Positions 34,339 to 45,281 of a DNA stretch of 64,000 bases are shown one piece after another. A program made the translations under genes and the position numbers. Each line of letters begins with the position of its first letter. Position 1 is the first letter of the stretch. The notes below the pieces were generated by a model. That model did not search any database, was not told where the DNA came from, and saw only the letters and a program-made list of their open reading frames with translations. The stretch covers positions 6,990,503 to 7,054,502 of the forward strand of contig NC_088649.1 in assembly GCF_964019385.1 (NCBI RefSeq), in the 5' to 3' direction. This stretch comes from Sycon ciliatum. Lineage: Eukaryota; Porifera; Calcarea; Leucosolenida; Sycettidae.

Positions 34339-34396
<58 letters not shown>

Positions 34397-35132
34397 TGTA
34401 GAGAGTGAATGACATAATTATGTGCGTGTGTGTGAGAGAGAGAGAGATTTAGAGAATGTGTGTGTGTGTGTGTGCGCGCGCGTGTGAGTGTATGTGAGAA
34501 AAGGAAGAGAGTGTGGGTGTATGTGTGTGTAATGGTGTGGGCATGTGTGGTCCCCAGCTCTATTCTATGTCATTCACGCTGGAACTGCTGCTGCATAGCC
34601 CCAAGTCTGAAGACTTGGCAACATCACGCCTGCACCTGACTCTTGCACTATAATACCTGTCGCCTATGATACCCCTCAGAATTTCCCACCTTGCTCCCCC
34701 TTATGTTCAGGCTGCCCGTTTAGGAGCCATCAGTTGCCTGACGATCGTAGTAATACGTGAAACTCAGAGTTGTGACAAAGCCTCCAATCACTCTTGTAAT
34801 ACAGAAATACCTATATTCTGCCTGTGACTACTCACAGAGAAAGAGTGCTCACAGCTGTACATGCCGCATGGAATTATAGTGGTCACAACTGTATTCTGTG
34901 ACAGCTCATAGGGAATTATAGTTTCCACAACAAATCCTGCAGTACGAAGCACCCTGCGAGCAGTCACGAACTGTGTACTTTACACATGTACATGGATGGT
35001 GATTTGTGACTGGTCATGGGGCATTGTGACTGGTAAACTAATTTGTGACTGGTTATGGGGGGTTTGTGACTGTTTGACTGATCACGGGGACCGTGATTGG
35101 TCACGGAGCCTTGACTGGTCACTGAGTCCTAC
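32293..35132. mobile_element. 2.84-kb DNA transposon with TIRs and subterminal repeats
   Basis: The ends are inverted copies (GTAGG[T/A]CTCAGTGA[G/C]CAGTCA) flanked by a perfect 6-bp duplication ATACAT (32287-32292 and 35133-35138). The surrounding sequence is the contiguous array unit as seen near 53490-53520. Both ends contain many short repeats built on GTGACTGGTCA (32310-32455 and 35000-35120). No transposase is recognised; a small frame at 32853-32915 starts MGDKITESEVDIVDDAE. A TG microsatellite fills much of the centre. It is probably non-autonomous. The superfamily is not assigned. Confidence 0.7.
33847..34400. repeat. TG microsatellite with an embedded duplicated segment
   Basis: About 550 bp, mostly TG dinucleotides with GA patches. 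A segment of about 85 bp (TCTCAAACTCTCTCTTCTAC, GGGGGCGGCGTGGC, GCATTTGGCAGCTGTAC) occurs twice, at about 34136-34218 and 34263-34342, each between TG tracts. The long frames across it are products of the repeat, not genes. Confidence 0.85.
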
Positions 35133-35138
35133 ATACAT

Positions 35139-35326
35139 CCCGCTGTTGTATGCATCATCGACATCGACATCATCATCATCATTACCTGCTCTCGAGCTGG
35201 TTAGGGTAGGACGTTCACTTCAGAATGTGTTGCATCAATCATTGGCGAATGACTTTGCAGGCTGTCAGTGGTGAAAAGGATTTCAAAGTTTTCCAAAGGT
35301 GCCGTTCTTCTGCAGGCTGTTAGTAG
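35139..35326. repeat. Array unit: continuation after the transposon
   Basis: Matches 53525-53700 (TATGCATCATCGACATC, TCATCATTACCTGCTCTCG, GTTCTTCTGCAGGCTGT). It ends at the LTR element that starts at 35327. Confidence 0.55.
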
Positions 35327-36551
35327 TGTTAGGTACCTCTGCACATGCTACGTCATTCTCACCTACGTCATTCTCACCTTTCGTTCCGTTGGCCTGCGTA
35401 GCTACTTAACTTGCGCACCCATGTTTGCCATAGCTACCCAGGCCCTATATATTGCGTCAACTCTCTTCAGATCTCTTAGTCAACTCTCTTCGAATCATTC
35501 TCTCTTTCACAATGTAGTCGTTTAGTTCCTCTTTCTCTCTGTCTCTCCGTCTATGGTAAATGTCTTCCCACTACTAGTACCTGTCTCCAGTTGTTCCTTT
35601 GTGTCTAGGATGTTGAGTCCTTGTGTGACTCAACATTGGCGCTCGTCTTTTCGCTCGGACCCACGACCCTGCTCCAGAACTCGTCGTCAACCTCGTCTCG
35701 TCCATGTCAACCTCGTCTCTCCTACGCCAACCTCGTATCGTCGTCAGTCTCGTCTCTTCTACGCCAACCTCGTCTCGTCTCTATCAACCTCATCTCTCCT
35801 ACGCCAACCTCGCCTCGTCTATGTCAACCTCGTCTCGTTCAAGCTATGCAGGTCAGCTACCTTTCTCTCTTTCTTTTTTTGTATGCGTTCCTTCATCGTC
35901 AAATTTATTTTCGTGGTTTTGTTTGTAGTGTGTGTGCGCGCGTGTGTTCATAAAACATTACAAAGTTAGGGGTCCGATCATGGTGAGCCACGCTCTAATT
36001 TTTGAATGTTTAGCAAAAGTGTAACTAGGCTGTATTAGCTGTGCAAAATACTAGTAATTCACGTTCCTCGTCAAACTCCAATAGTTATTACACACTATAA
36101 GTAGTACAGGAACGTTGTAATGATCTGTAGTGCATTTTTAGTACACAATTTGTGAGATCCGTGCGCGTGCAATATGTGTGTGTGTGTGTGTGTGTGTTTT
36201 CTCCTTCAGTCGTTTAAAAAAAATCTTTTTCTCTTTTTTTTCTCTCCGCGAGGACGCGGGATTATTTTTCATGGAGGTGGCGGATGTTAGGTACCTCCGC
36301 CGGTGTACGTCATTCTCACTTACGTCAATCTCACCTTTCTTTCCGTTGGCCTGGGTAGCTACTTGCGCACCCATGCTTGCCATAGCTACCCATGCCCTAT
36401 ATATTGCGTCAACTCTCTTCAGATCTCTCTCTCAACTCTCTTCGAATCTCTCTCTCTTTCACAATGAAGTCGTTTAGTTCCCCTTCTCTCCGTCTCTCTG
36501 TCTATGATAAATGTCTTCCCACTACTAGTACATGTCCCCAGTTGTTCCTTT
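35327..36551 (+). mobile_element. Short LTR-type element without recognised coding capacity
   Basis: Two direct repeats, 35327-35600 and 36295-36551, both begin TGTTAGGTACCTC and end near CAGTTGTTCCTTT; they share CCTATATATTGCGTCAACTC, a plausible TATA-containing promoter. The interior is under 700 bp. It has a possible primer site just inside the left repeat (TTGGCGCTCG) and a purine-rich stretch before the right one (GGAGGTGGCGGA). No gag or pol is seen. No target duplication was found, and the flanks come from different parts of the unit, so a deletion accompanied or followed insertion. Orientation is inferred from those two signals. Confidence 0.55.
35690..35850. repeat. Minisatellite inside the short LTR element
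   Basis: Roughly 20-bp units built on CAACCTCGTCTC and TACGCCAACCTCG recur about seven times with variation. The frames crossing it encode repetitive RQPRLVYVNLVS-type peptides and are unlikely to be genes. Confidence 0.65.
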
Positions 36552-37217
36552 GAACAGTCGATCTACACCCCAAGTTAACGTGCCTGCGAAATTTGAGCGA
36601 AATCAGGGATATCAACTTACACACACTGTCGGGTCTTCCATGCTCTCTTAAAAATCAACAAAACTTGCGAACGTATCTGCAATCTGAATGAAATAAAACG
36701 TTCTCAGATTAAAGATTACCCTAGAAAATTATTATTAACTTCTGACATAATACATGAGAACAAGATCATGGAATACTGGGAATGGAAGAGAAATACAGAA
36801 GTACATAATCCACATCAGCTTGCGAATCTGCACTGTCATAGTCTATTGCGTGTGTGGCTACAATCAGACTTGTGTGAATAGCATCAAAGACTGGGCTGTT
36901 TTCAAACTGCTGCGAATAATTATGACATTGTGCTATATTTCTACCACACACACACACACACTCTCTCATTCTCTGTTCGTAAAATTCATGAGCACGAAGA
37001 GGAGAAATGTATTTTCATACCATACTAAAAGACTTTCTAACGACTTTTAGGCTCTTCATTTCATGTGAAGATCACACTTGTGTCTGCGTAGACTTGATGA
37101 TGTTCTGAAGAACTTTGCGCCCTCTTCGCATCTATACGGACGTTCTCCTCATGTATACTGTCATAGTCGGGATGACTGTGTGAATGACTATACAGTTGTC
37201 TTGCCCGTAAAAGGTCT
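36552..37217. repeat. Array unit: downstream part of ZF7
   Basis: Picks up at GAACAGTCGATCTACACCCC; the unit's preceding few hundred bases are missing. It contains the usual landmarks and a CA/CT microsatellite at about 36945-36970. Decayed finger sequence lies next to the ZF7 stop. Confidence 0.5.
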
Positions 37218-38144
37218 TTAGTTGGAATGGATACGTTCATGTATGCGTAAATGGGTCGATCGTAAGAACGATGTGCAACATGTCTTACACTTGTGCGGTC
37301 TCTCTCCAGTATGAGTACGTTGATGAGGATATAGATTGCCTGAGTGAGAAAAGGACTTTCCGCATACATCACACTTGAACGGTCGATCTCCAGTGTGAAC
37401 ACGTTCATGCTGCCGGAGGTGAGAAACGTACTTGAACTCCTTTTGGCAAAACTGACACCTCTGTGATGTCTTACACTTAGAATGCTTAAACAGATCCTGA
37501 TTCTGAGCCACTAACTTAGAAGATTCAGAATGTTGTCCGATAGCACGCATTCGTTTAACTGGCATGCCAAACGCATCAGGTTGTTCCCATGGTTCAGGTG
37601 TCCTTCCAGGAAAAACTCCAGTATTTGACGCCGCGGCTGGTGTTAAAACTTCCATTTCAATTTGAAGAAACGGTCTCAACGACGATGCCCGTTTCTCATA
37701 CCCGCTGAACGTTGAAGTCCAGTTCACCACGTCTTCCTTTTCAGATAATGTACTTGCCGTTTCTTCATTCCGTTCGCTTTTGGTGGCGGTTGGAAATGTC
37801 TTTTCGACAGCTGGCTGATGGTTAGAAATACTGGCTGAAGGAATTGTTTTCCTCGTCCATTTTGTCAACGGCGGAGGAGAAACAGGACTTGTGCTACTGG
37901 TATACTCAGGGGTTACACTACTCTTGTCTTCTCTGTTTTCCAGTGAAGCGGATCTCATACACGACGCTTTCTCCATGTTTTCTTCTAAAAGGTTTGACGC
38001 AGGAGATGGTGGAACGGACGATGGACCATGCTCTCTAGAAATTTGGTTGAGCATATTCCTCTTCAACTTCATCAATGGCGGCATTGGTGGTAGTTCATTA
38101 AATGCCACACTGCCGTCAGACATCGACTTCTCCAAGTCTTCCAT
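37218..38144 (-). CDS. ZF7, C2H2 zinc-finger protein (3 fingers)
   Basis: 308 residues with three fingers at about 230-306; helices are YVSHLRQ, HSGNLYP and RSTHLRI. The second helix has a proline at position 6, unusual in a DNA-contact helix, and the third finger reads CKTCCTSF. The frame ends at HSN, where the linker GAA codon is TAA; in frame beyond it RPFTGKT shows that the next finger has also lost a Cys. The N-terminal region matches ZF9 best ([15 protein letters not shown]). The start is the conserved ATG after an upstream in-frame TGA. Predicted nuclear DNA binder, target unknown. Confidence 0.85.
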   Translation of the reverse strand: MEDLEKSMSDGSVAFNELPPMPPLMKLKRNMLNQISREHGPSSVPPSPASNLLEENMEKASCMRSASLENREDKSSVTPEYTSSTSPVSPPPLTKWTRKTIPSASISNHQPAVEKTFPTATKSERNEETASTLSEKEDVVNWTSTFSGYEKRASSLRPFLQIEMEVLTPAAASNTGVFPGRTPEPWEQPDAFGMPVKRMRAIGQHSESSKLVAQNQDLFKHSKCKTSQRCQFCQKEFKYVSHLRQHERVHTGDRPFKCDVCGKSFSHSGNLYPHQRTHTGERPHKCKTCCTSFLRSTHLRIHERIHSN

Positions 38145-38935
38145 TTCTCACTGAACTGCAACGACTCTGGAAGGAAAATTGTATACCGAGCCAAAATTAC
38201 TCGTAGCCATTTCACGCAGTGAATTTAAACTAACGAATGCGGAATGGTTCGCTCTGTGCACTTTAATATCGTGCTCTAGTGTGAAAAGCAATATTTGTTG
38301 ATAAAAATAAAAGATGTGTTTGCCACAATTTTGTCAGCCCGCAATGCGTGACAATTGTATGTATGCTCTCTAAATCAAGTACATGGCAACTTGCTGTCAC
38401 CATCTCAAGATGTTATGGACGTTTGCCAAGGGAGAATCTTGTCGTTTTAAGTGATAAATGATCACTCCTGCTGTGTTTTATTAGTGTCAACACTACACGT
38501 TGTTGTTCAGTACTGAACTCCCATCCTGACACAAGTAAAGGACGAATCACTCATCAAAAATTTACTTTTTCAGAATGCAAAAGGTCTATTGTAGGCTAGA
38601 CGTCCCGGGGGGGGGGGGGGGGGGGTGTGATCTTTCCTGCACAGGTATGAGTTTGGTTGTACATGTACATGTACATTATATTTCAGCATGGTGAAGTGGA
38701 AATATTTTAAATTATTTTTTAAAGGAAAAGCAAAAAGGAGGATGGGTGGCATGTCCTCAGTGCTAGAAGTTGTGTTCTTCTATCTGGCAATGAAAAGTTC
38801 TCGGTAAATGAGGACGTGCATGTAGCTGTCTGTTTTGTCCGCCCTTGTAATTTGGTTATTTTCAAGGATAATCATTATGTTGTTTCGTCAGGGGGTGATG
38901 GCCCTCATCTCTCTGGGATGCTGGAGTGGCTAAGC
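38145..38935. repeat. Array unit: upstream part of ZF7 and start of the next unit
   Basis: The shared flank, without the short LINE tail (TTCTATCTGGCAATG is contiguous). A run of 19 Gs lies at 38607-38625, where other units read CGTTGCGGAGGGGTGAG. The unit is interrupted at GGTAC by the BEL/Pao element. Confidence 0.55.
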
Positions 38936-38940
38936 GGTAC

Positions 38941-39456
38941 TGGCGTGGCGAGAATGCCACGGAGTTCAGTTTACACGTTCATGTCATGTTCAGTTGCGAT
39001 CTGCTTTCTCTTCCTGATTGCCATTGCGGTCATGCTGTCTGTTCTCTGTGATTTGACCTTTATCTCCTGGCATCTTACTGTCTTCATGTGCTCCCCTTGG
39101 GGGCACCTTGATGCCTGATGTAATATCGAATTTGTACAGCGGGCTACCATTTAGGTTCCGCTGCGGTCGGTTTCGCTGAGCCAGCCTTGGCACCGTGTAG
39201 CCTTTTGGTTGTTGTGTTCTTGTGCGTGCGGCATGAGGTTTTTAGCTGTACCTTTGTTTGGCTGCGCTGCCTTTTGGTTTCCAGAGAGTTTTTCTTTGCA
39301 CTTGTAGTTTTTAGAACGAAATAGTCGGTTCGTGACATGGCGTTCTACTTCTAATCAACCATAAAGTCTTTCGTGTTGTGAGTGACTCCGTCGAGTGTGA
39401 GCTTGGTATACGGCCCATTACGGGACTGCGTGCGGCAGAAGCCTAGCGAAACACCA
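38941..39456 (+). repeat. Left LTR of the BEL/Pao element
   Basis: 516 bp, TG...CA ends, nearly identical to 43913-44429. The LTR presumably carries the promoter and polyadenylation signals; no canonical AATAAA is evident (nearest is CCATAAAG). Confidence 0.9.
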
Positions 39457-39545
39457 TTTGGTAGCAGAGGATGGTTTGATAGTTGATACACGTTTCGATC
39501 GAAGAAATTTAGTTACGAGGTTGGATTTCAAAAATAGTTCCAACC

Positions 39546-42500
39546 ATGGAGGAAGAACGAGAGAAAAGTAGTGCATGCGGAGAATATAGTGCTGAGACTG
39601 AGACAGCGACGGCGGCATCGATGTCAGAGCCGACCGGAGAGGATGGCGCTGGTTCTGGTGAACCTACGGAAGGCATGGAGAGCCTGATCATGAAGCTGAA
39701 AAGTGATAAGATACAACTGAAACGCAATCTAACGAATACCCGACGTGGGTTGACGATAGGAATGCGCGACAATGAGGTCGACGCTGTGGGTGCAGGACAC
39801 CTTTACGATGAGCTGCGCTGCTGTGAGCAAGCAGTAACAGCAGTGCTTTCCGAGCTGAAAAGAAAATATGAATTCGTAAACGATAAAGGGAACGTGATAC
39901 GGACTTTGGAGGAAATGGAGGAAGTCGATCGCGATGTGCAGACGGCAATTGATAGATACGACGAGTTTGTAGAGTTGTGGACTGCAAGAGCGAAGCAGTA
40001 TGGACAGGCTCAAGCAGCACAGAGCCAGTTTGAACGAGGGGAGTCGTTTCCTTTACTGGATGTGGATGAATTCGGACTACGCCAAGGCAGTAGATCAGCT
40101 AGTTGAGTCGGTTTACGACAAATGCAGAGTGAACTGAGTGCGCTGACAATGGAAACAGACCGCAGGACTGGACTGCTACTAGAAAGATCACCGTCACGGA
40201 GGACGCCAAGAGGCTTTAGTACTGATGACAGCAAGGACACAGCAGCTGAAGAGACCAACACCAGTCCAAAACCGGGTGAGCAAGGAGCTTATCAAACGGA
40301 GAATAGCCTTCCCCCTGCACACACCACTGAGTCTGTCACCAGCCTCCCCAGTTCAAGTCACAGTGTACAGTCTAGTATCACGTCTTGTACTACCACTGCA
40401 CAGCATGTACCTGTCACAAGCTCAAGCATGACTAGACCCATACCTAGTTCTGGACAAGCTGTACCTGTGAAGGACCATGTTTCTCTGGTCAAATCTAGTA
40501 CCAGTCAGCCATCTAGCCTTGCTAGCATTCATGCCAGACTTGCAGGCCCAAGCAGTGGTCATGTAGGCAAGTCTGTGTTGAGTGTTGGATCTTTTCCAGG
40601 ACATCCTGGAGCTAGCCTCAACTTTCAGGCCCCTGCGTTCCGGCCTGCAGCTCAACCAGTAAGCAGCAGAGCACCTGTGTACGGCACTGGGTTGCCCAGC
40701 AGTGATGTCTTTGGAAGGCTGAAGAAAGTAGCTGTTCCGACCTTCAGCGGAGATGTGCGGATGTACGAGACCTGGAAGGCCGCCTTTATGGCATGCATTG
40801 ACGCTGCACCCGTCTCTCCACAACTTAAGCTTCTACAGCTTCGGCAGTATGTTACTGGTGAGGCACTCAGAGCAATAGAGCAGCTTGGCTACACCGCAGA
40901 GGCATACAGGATATCCCTGGAGCGGCTTGAAAGAAAATTCGGCGGACAACGACGTCAGGTGGCTATACAGCTGGAAACATTGGAAGCATTCCAGCCGATA
41001 CAGCGCTACAACCCGCAAGCACTGGAGAAGTTTGCAGATTTGCTCGAGATTGCCGTAGTGAACCTCAAAGATGCAGGTCGCCACATGGAGCTACAGAACG
41101 GCACATTCTTCTCCCGTCTCCTGAGCAAGCTGACGAAGCAGATGGTGGCTCAGTACCAACGTTGGTTGTACGAGCACCAGCAAACCGAGGATGTGTTATC
41201 ATTGTTGAAATGGGTGACACTGGAGGCTGAATTCCAGACTACGGCAACGGAGATAGTAGACGGTATCCAGAAGTCGGCATCATCCCGGCCAAGTAGCCAT
41301 CGCTCGTTGCAGCAGCGCAACGCTCATACACACTTGGCAGACGGACAGACGGCACGAGACGAGGAGACTTCTTTCATATCCTCTCGCGCCACTTGTCCAG
41401 AATGCAGCGGGAGCCATGGCATTTGGGAATGCTCCACCTTCAAAGGACACGACACAGGCCAACGGTGGACAAGAGCAAAGGAATTAAGCCTGTGCTATCG
41501 CTGCCTGGGAACAGGGCACAGAGGCGACAAGTGTCCTCGAACTCGCACTTGTGGTGTCGATGGTTGCCAACGGAATCATCATCGTCTACTACACGGCTTG
41601 GCACGATCAGATTTTGAGATCAGGAAGAAGCCGAGAGCCGATGGCAAGGAAAGGAGTTATGACAAAGCAAACACCAAGGCTGAACAAGGACACTGTGGCG
41701 TCGCAACAGCGCATGAGACTCCAACGGAAGGGGAGTCCCGCCAGCAATGCAGCAATGCAACAGCCGAGACGAGCTACACCAGTTTACGCACTGTGCCTGT
41801 CGTTCTCAGGTCCGGTAGTAAGCGGCTCGTCGTCAATGCGCTTCTGGACGACGGAAGTACCAACATCTTCATCCACGAAGACGTTGCCACAGCGCTAGGT
41901 ATGAGTGGTGAGCAGCATGACATGACTATCAATATGCTGAATGGAAAGGGGAGCACTTTCAAATCCATGGAAGTGGAGTTCGATATCGCCAATATTAACG
42001 GTCAATCACGGACAACCGTAGTCGGACTCACAACTCCCAACCAGGTAACAGGACGTCTGCAGCTAACGGACTGGAGTAGCAAGAAGATTGGCTATGAGCA
42101 CTTGGCTGATATACCGTTTCCGGAACCGGCCACCCCTGAAAGGATCGAGCTGCTCATTGGCGTCGACAATGCCGAGCTTCATCGTGCGTTGTATGAAGTG
42201 TCTGGACCAGCCGGAGAGCCCATCGCGCGTCTCACACCTCTCGGATGGACCTGCGTCGGAGCAGGGGTTAGCCGTGGCGGGGGCACAACCCACTGCTGTA
42301 GCGCTATCATCGCCAGCAGCGAGACCCTCCTGAGTGTGGATAAGACTTTGCGACAGTTCTGGGAAATTGAGCAAGTGACCAGCCCAGAACACCCCATGTC
42401 ACCGGAAAACCTGGACGTCCTGACAGCGACAAAGAAACGAATGACGTTCACCAATGGTCGCTACTGTGTCGGGATGCCATGGCGGGCAGATGCATCACGG

Positions 42501-43280
42501 CCCACCAACAATTACGACATGGCAGCGAAGAGACTTGCGCAAACACAGAAGAGGCTGAAACGGGTCCCAGAAATTGCAGAGCGCTATGCAGAGACCATTG
42601 AGAGTTACGTGAGAAAAGGGTACGTGGTGAAGGTGAATGCAAACCCACGTGAAGCAGGATCGTGGCTCCTTCCACACTTCCCGGTTGTCCGACTGGACAA
42701 AAGTACGACGAAAGTTCGCATTGTGTTCGACGGGTCAGCTAAGCATGATGGCACCGCCCTCAACGACCTGCTGCACACCGGTCCGAAGTTACAACGTGAT
42801 CTATCGGCTGTTCTGCTCAGGTTTCGGCGGCATCCGATCTGCATTGGCTGTGATGTTACGGAGATGTATCTACAGGTTGAAGTCAGAAAATCAGATCGGC
42901 CATATCTGAGATTCCTGTGGAATACAGACTCGCAGTCGGCTCCAGACGTGTACGAATTCAACCGGGTGGTATTCGGTCTGAACTGCTCCCCGTTCTTAGC
43001 GCAACTGGTCGCGCGAGAGCACGCTAAGACACTAGATCCAGAATTCGCCCGTGCAGCCGAGATGATGCTCGAATCAACTTACATGGACGACGGTATGGAC
43101 TCAGTCTCTACGATTGCCGAGGGTGTGGCCCTGTACAAGAGTGTGACAGCAGCATTGAAGGGAGCAGGCATGGCAGTGAGGAAGTGGCTGTCGAATGCTC
43201 CGGAGCTGTTGGGTCACATACCCAGAGAAGACAACGGTATCTTCAGATGCCAGAGACTGTACTCCTATCTCTCCAAGTGA
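39546..43280 (+). pseudogene. BEL/Pao gag-protease-RT polyprotein, stop-interrupted and truncated
   Basis: One frame from ATG 39546 to 43280, broken by a TGA at 40104-40106; 186 codons precede it and a 1052-codon stretch follows from 40122. The first part is charged, coiled-coil-like gag. Next come zinc knuckles near 41390-41560 (CPECSGSHGIWEC, CYRCLGTGHRGDKC, CGVDGCQRNHH), a pepsin-type protease with LLDDGSTNIF near 41840, and an RT with VRIVFDGSAKHDG, GCDVTEMYLQV and active site YMDD near 43080. The frame shifts at a deletion junction near 43240 and stops. BEL elements normally encode one long Gag-Pol, so about 2 kb or more of RNase H and integrase coding is missing. The TGA could be a mutation or a readthrough site. 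Confidence 0.87.
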
Positions 43281-43644
43281 CTTGCTGCTAGGCGACGCGA
43301 GCCACAGTATTGATGTACCCGGTGATGACCCAGCAGCTAGCCTGAGGAGACGCTGGAGACGAGTCCAGGAGCTGGTCAGACATTTCTGGGCAAGATGGAT
43401 GCAAGAATGGCTGCCCATGCTGAGTGGTCGTGCCAAATGGAAGAAACCCTACAACAACGTGCAAGTCGGTGATGTCGTTATCCTACTCGCCAAAGACACA
43501 CCACGTGGCCAGTGGCAGCTGGGACGCGCTGTCGATGTTCACCCAGGACGTGACGGGCTGGTACGAGTCGTGGACGTAAAGGTGAAGAACACCACGCTAC
43601 GTCGCCCAATAAGCAAGATCTGCCCGCTGGAAGCATATCAGTGA
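43245..43644 (+). pseudogene. BEL/Pao integrase C-terminal remnant
   Basis: In a different frame from the upstream polyprotein: CTPISPSDLLLG, RRRWRRVQELVRHFWARWM, QVGDVVILLAKDTPRGQW, LGRAVDVHPGRDGLVRVVDV, then a stop after PLEAYQ. This is the domain at the end of BEL/Pao integrases (DUF5641-like). The catalytic DDE core and zinc-binding part are absent, so it cannot integrate DNA. Confidence 0.8.
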
Positions 43645-43912
43645 GTTACTGAGTAGCAACAGCATTGGACCATCGCCATTGAAGTATGGTCATGTCTTTT
43701 CACTCTCTTGCTTCTCTCTTGCTTCGCACATGCTCTTTCATGTTGTTTTCATTTCTTGTTCCGTTGCCTATCATCTTTTTTTGATTTTTGTTTTTTTGTT
43801 TCTGTTTGCTTGAGCACTAGCAACTCAGGCAATCTTTTCTGTTTTTTCTTTCATTTTTCCGCTTCGAGTGTTGGTGATGTATCTCTCCGTAGACACATCA
43901 GGAAGGGGAGAA
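43645..43912. other. BEL/Pao 3' untranslated spacer
   Basis: A T-rich stretch between the integrase remnant and the right LTR, ending in the purine tract at about 43899-43911. No coding potential is supported. Confidence 0.6.
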
Positions 43913-44429
43913 TGGCGTGGCGAGAATGCCACGGAGTTCAGTTTACACGTTCATGTCATGTTCAGTTGCGATCTGCTTTCTCTTCCTGATTGCCATTGCG
44001 GTCATGCTGTCTGTTCTCTGTGATTTGACCTTTATCTCCTGGCATCTTACTGTCTTCATGTGCTCCCCTTGGGGGCACCTTGATGCCTGATGTAATATCG
44101 AATTTGTACAGCGGGCTACCATTTAGGTTCCGCTGCGGTCGGTTTCGCTGAGCCAGCCTTGGCACCGTGTAGCCTTTTTGGTTGTTGTGTTCTTGTGCGT
44201 GCGGCATGAGGTTTTTAGCTGTACCTTTGTTTGGCTGCGCTGCCTTTTGGTTTCCAGAGAGTTTTTCTTTGCACTTGTAGTTTTTAGAACGAAATAGTCG
44301 GTTCGTGACATGGCGTTCTACTTCTAATCAACCATAAAGTCTTTCGTGTTGTGAGTGACTCCGTCGAGTGTGAGCTTGGTATACGGCCCATTACGGGACT
44401 GCGTGCGGCAGAAGCCTAGCGAAACACCA
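43913..44429 (+). repeat. Right LTR of the BEL/Pao element
   Basis: 517 bp. It differs from the left LTR by one extra T in the run within GTAGCCTTTTTGG. Followed directly by the GGTAC target copy. Confidence 0.9.
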
Positions 44430-44434
44430 GGTAC

Positions 44435-45281
44435 TGCCCCGGGAACTTTCCTATGGTCAGGGAATGTTGGCTTGAATGAGCTCTATTCGTAGCTTGGTTT
44501 AACTGCTGTTGCAAGTTTCTTTTGGAGACCCTTAAATCATGTGATGTTTTGACCATTTTTTGAGAGGAATGCCAATTTTAAAGTTAGCTTCAGACAACTT
44601 TTTACACGCTTTGCACTGTCGATATAAACACCAAGGAAACGTACCTGCAAGATTTGAGCGAAATCGGACAGATCGACACGCACACATTCTCTGGTCTTGT
44701 CACACATGCTCTCTAAAAAGTCCCCCACCCTTCGCACAGAACTACGATCTCAATGAAATATGATTTTCTCACACCAAAGATTTTGCTAGAATAATATTGT
44801 TAACTTCTGACATAATACATGAGAACAAGACCATGGAATAGACCAGAAATGCAGAACTACATAAACCATATCAGCTTGCGATTCTGGACTATCATAGTCT
44901 ATCGCATGTATGGCTACGATCATACTTGTGTGAATAGCATCAAAGTGTGGAATGTATTTTAAACTGCTGCGAATGTTCACTATCTTTTTAACAGATACAC
45001 ACAGATACACACACAAACAAAGACGCACGCGCAAACACACACACACACTCAATATTTTGTCCGTAGAATTCATAAGCGCGAAGAGAAGAAAGGCATTTTC
45101 ACACATAGAAAACACCCTTCCTACAACTTTAGCCTCTTCATTGTAGGTTATAAATACGCTTGTGTCTACGAAGACTTGATGATGTTCTGAAGAACTTTGA
45201 GCACTCTCTGCACCTATTATAGACGTTCTCCTGTATGTATACGTTCATGGTTGCGGAGATGTGATGACTGTGTAAAAGACC
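44435..45281. repeat. Array unit: downstream part of ZF8
   Basis: The unit continues after the BEL insertion (CTGCCCCGGGAACT), with the usual landmarks and a CA-rich microsatellite at about 44995-45050. The former terminal finger next to ZF8 can still be seen but is out of frame. Confidence 0.55.

Larger units (their letters stand above)
38941..44429 (+). mobile_element. BEL/Pao LTR retrotransposon, internally deleted
   Basis: Two LTRs of 516 and 517 bp that differ, as far as I can read, by one T. They begin TGGCGTGGCGAG and end CGAAACACCA, with a perfect 5-bp target duplication GGTAC (38936-38940 and 44430-44434). A probable primer-binding site follows the left LTR (TGGTAGCAGAGGATGG), and a purine tract (AGGAAGGGGAGAA) precedes the right one. 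Coding DNA covers gag, protease and RT but lacks RNase H and most of integrase. Near-identical LTRs imply recent insertion. The coding lesions imply that any movement after the deletion used proteins supplied by a relative. Confidence 0.9.

Noticed and set aside
33911-34415. Long Cys-Val and Thr-His frames across the TG repeat
   Set aside because: They are direct translations of a dinucleotide microsatellite in several frames and on both strands, with no other coding signal.
35553-35969. A repetitive 138-codon frame
   Set aside because: It is the translation of the minisatellite and LTR of the short LTR element.
39546-43280. A host gene with zinc knuckles and an aspartyl protease
   Set aside because: It lies between near-identical LTRs and continues into a BEL-type RT, so it is retrotransposon polyprotein.
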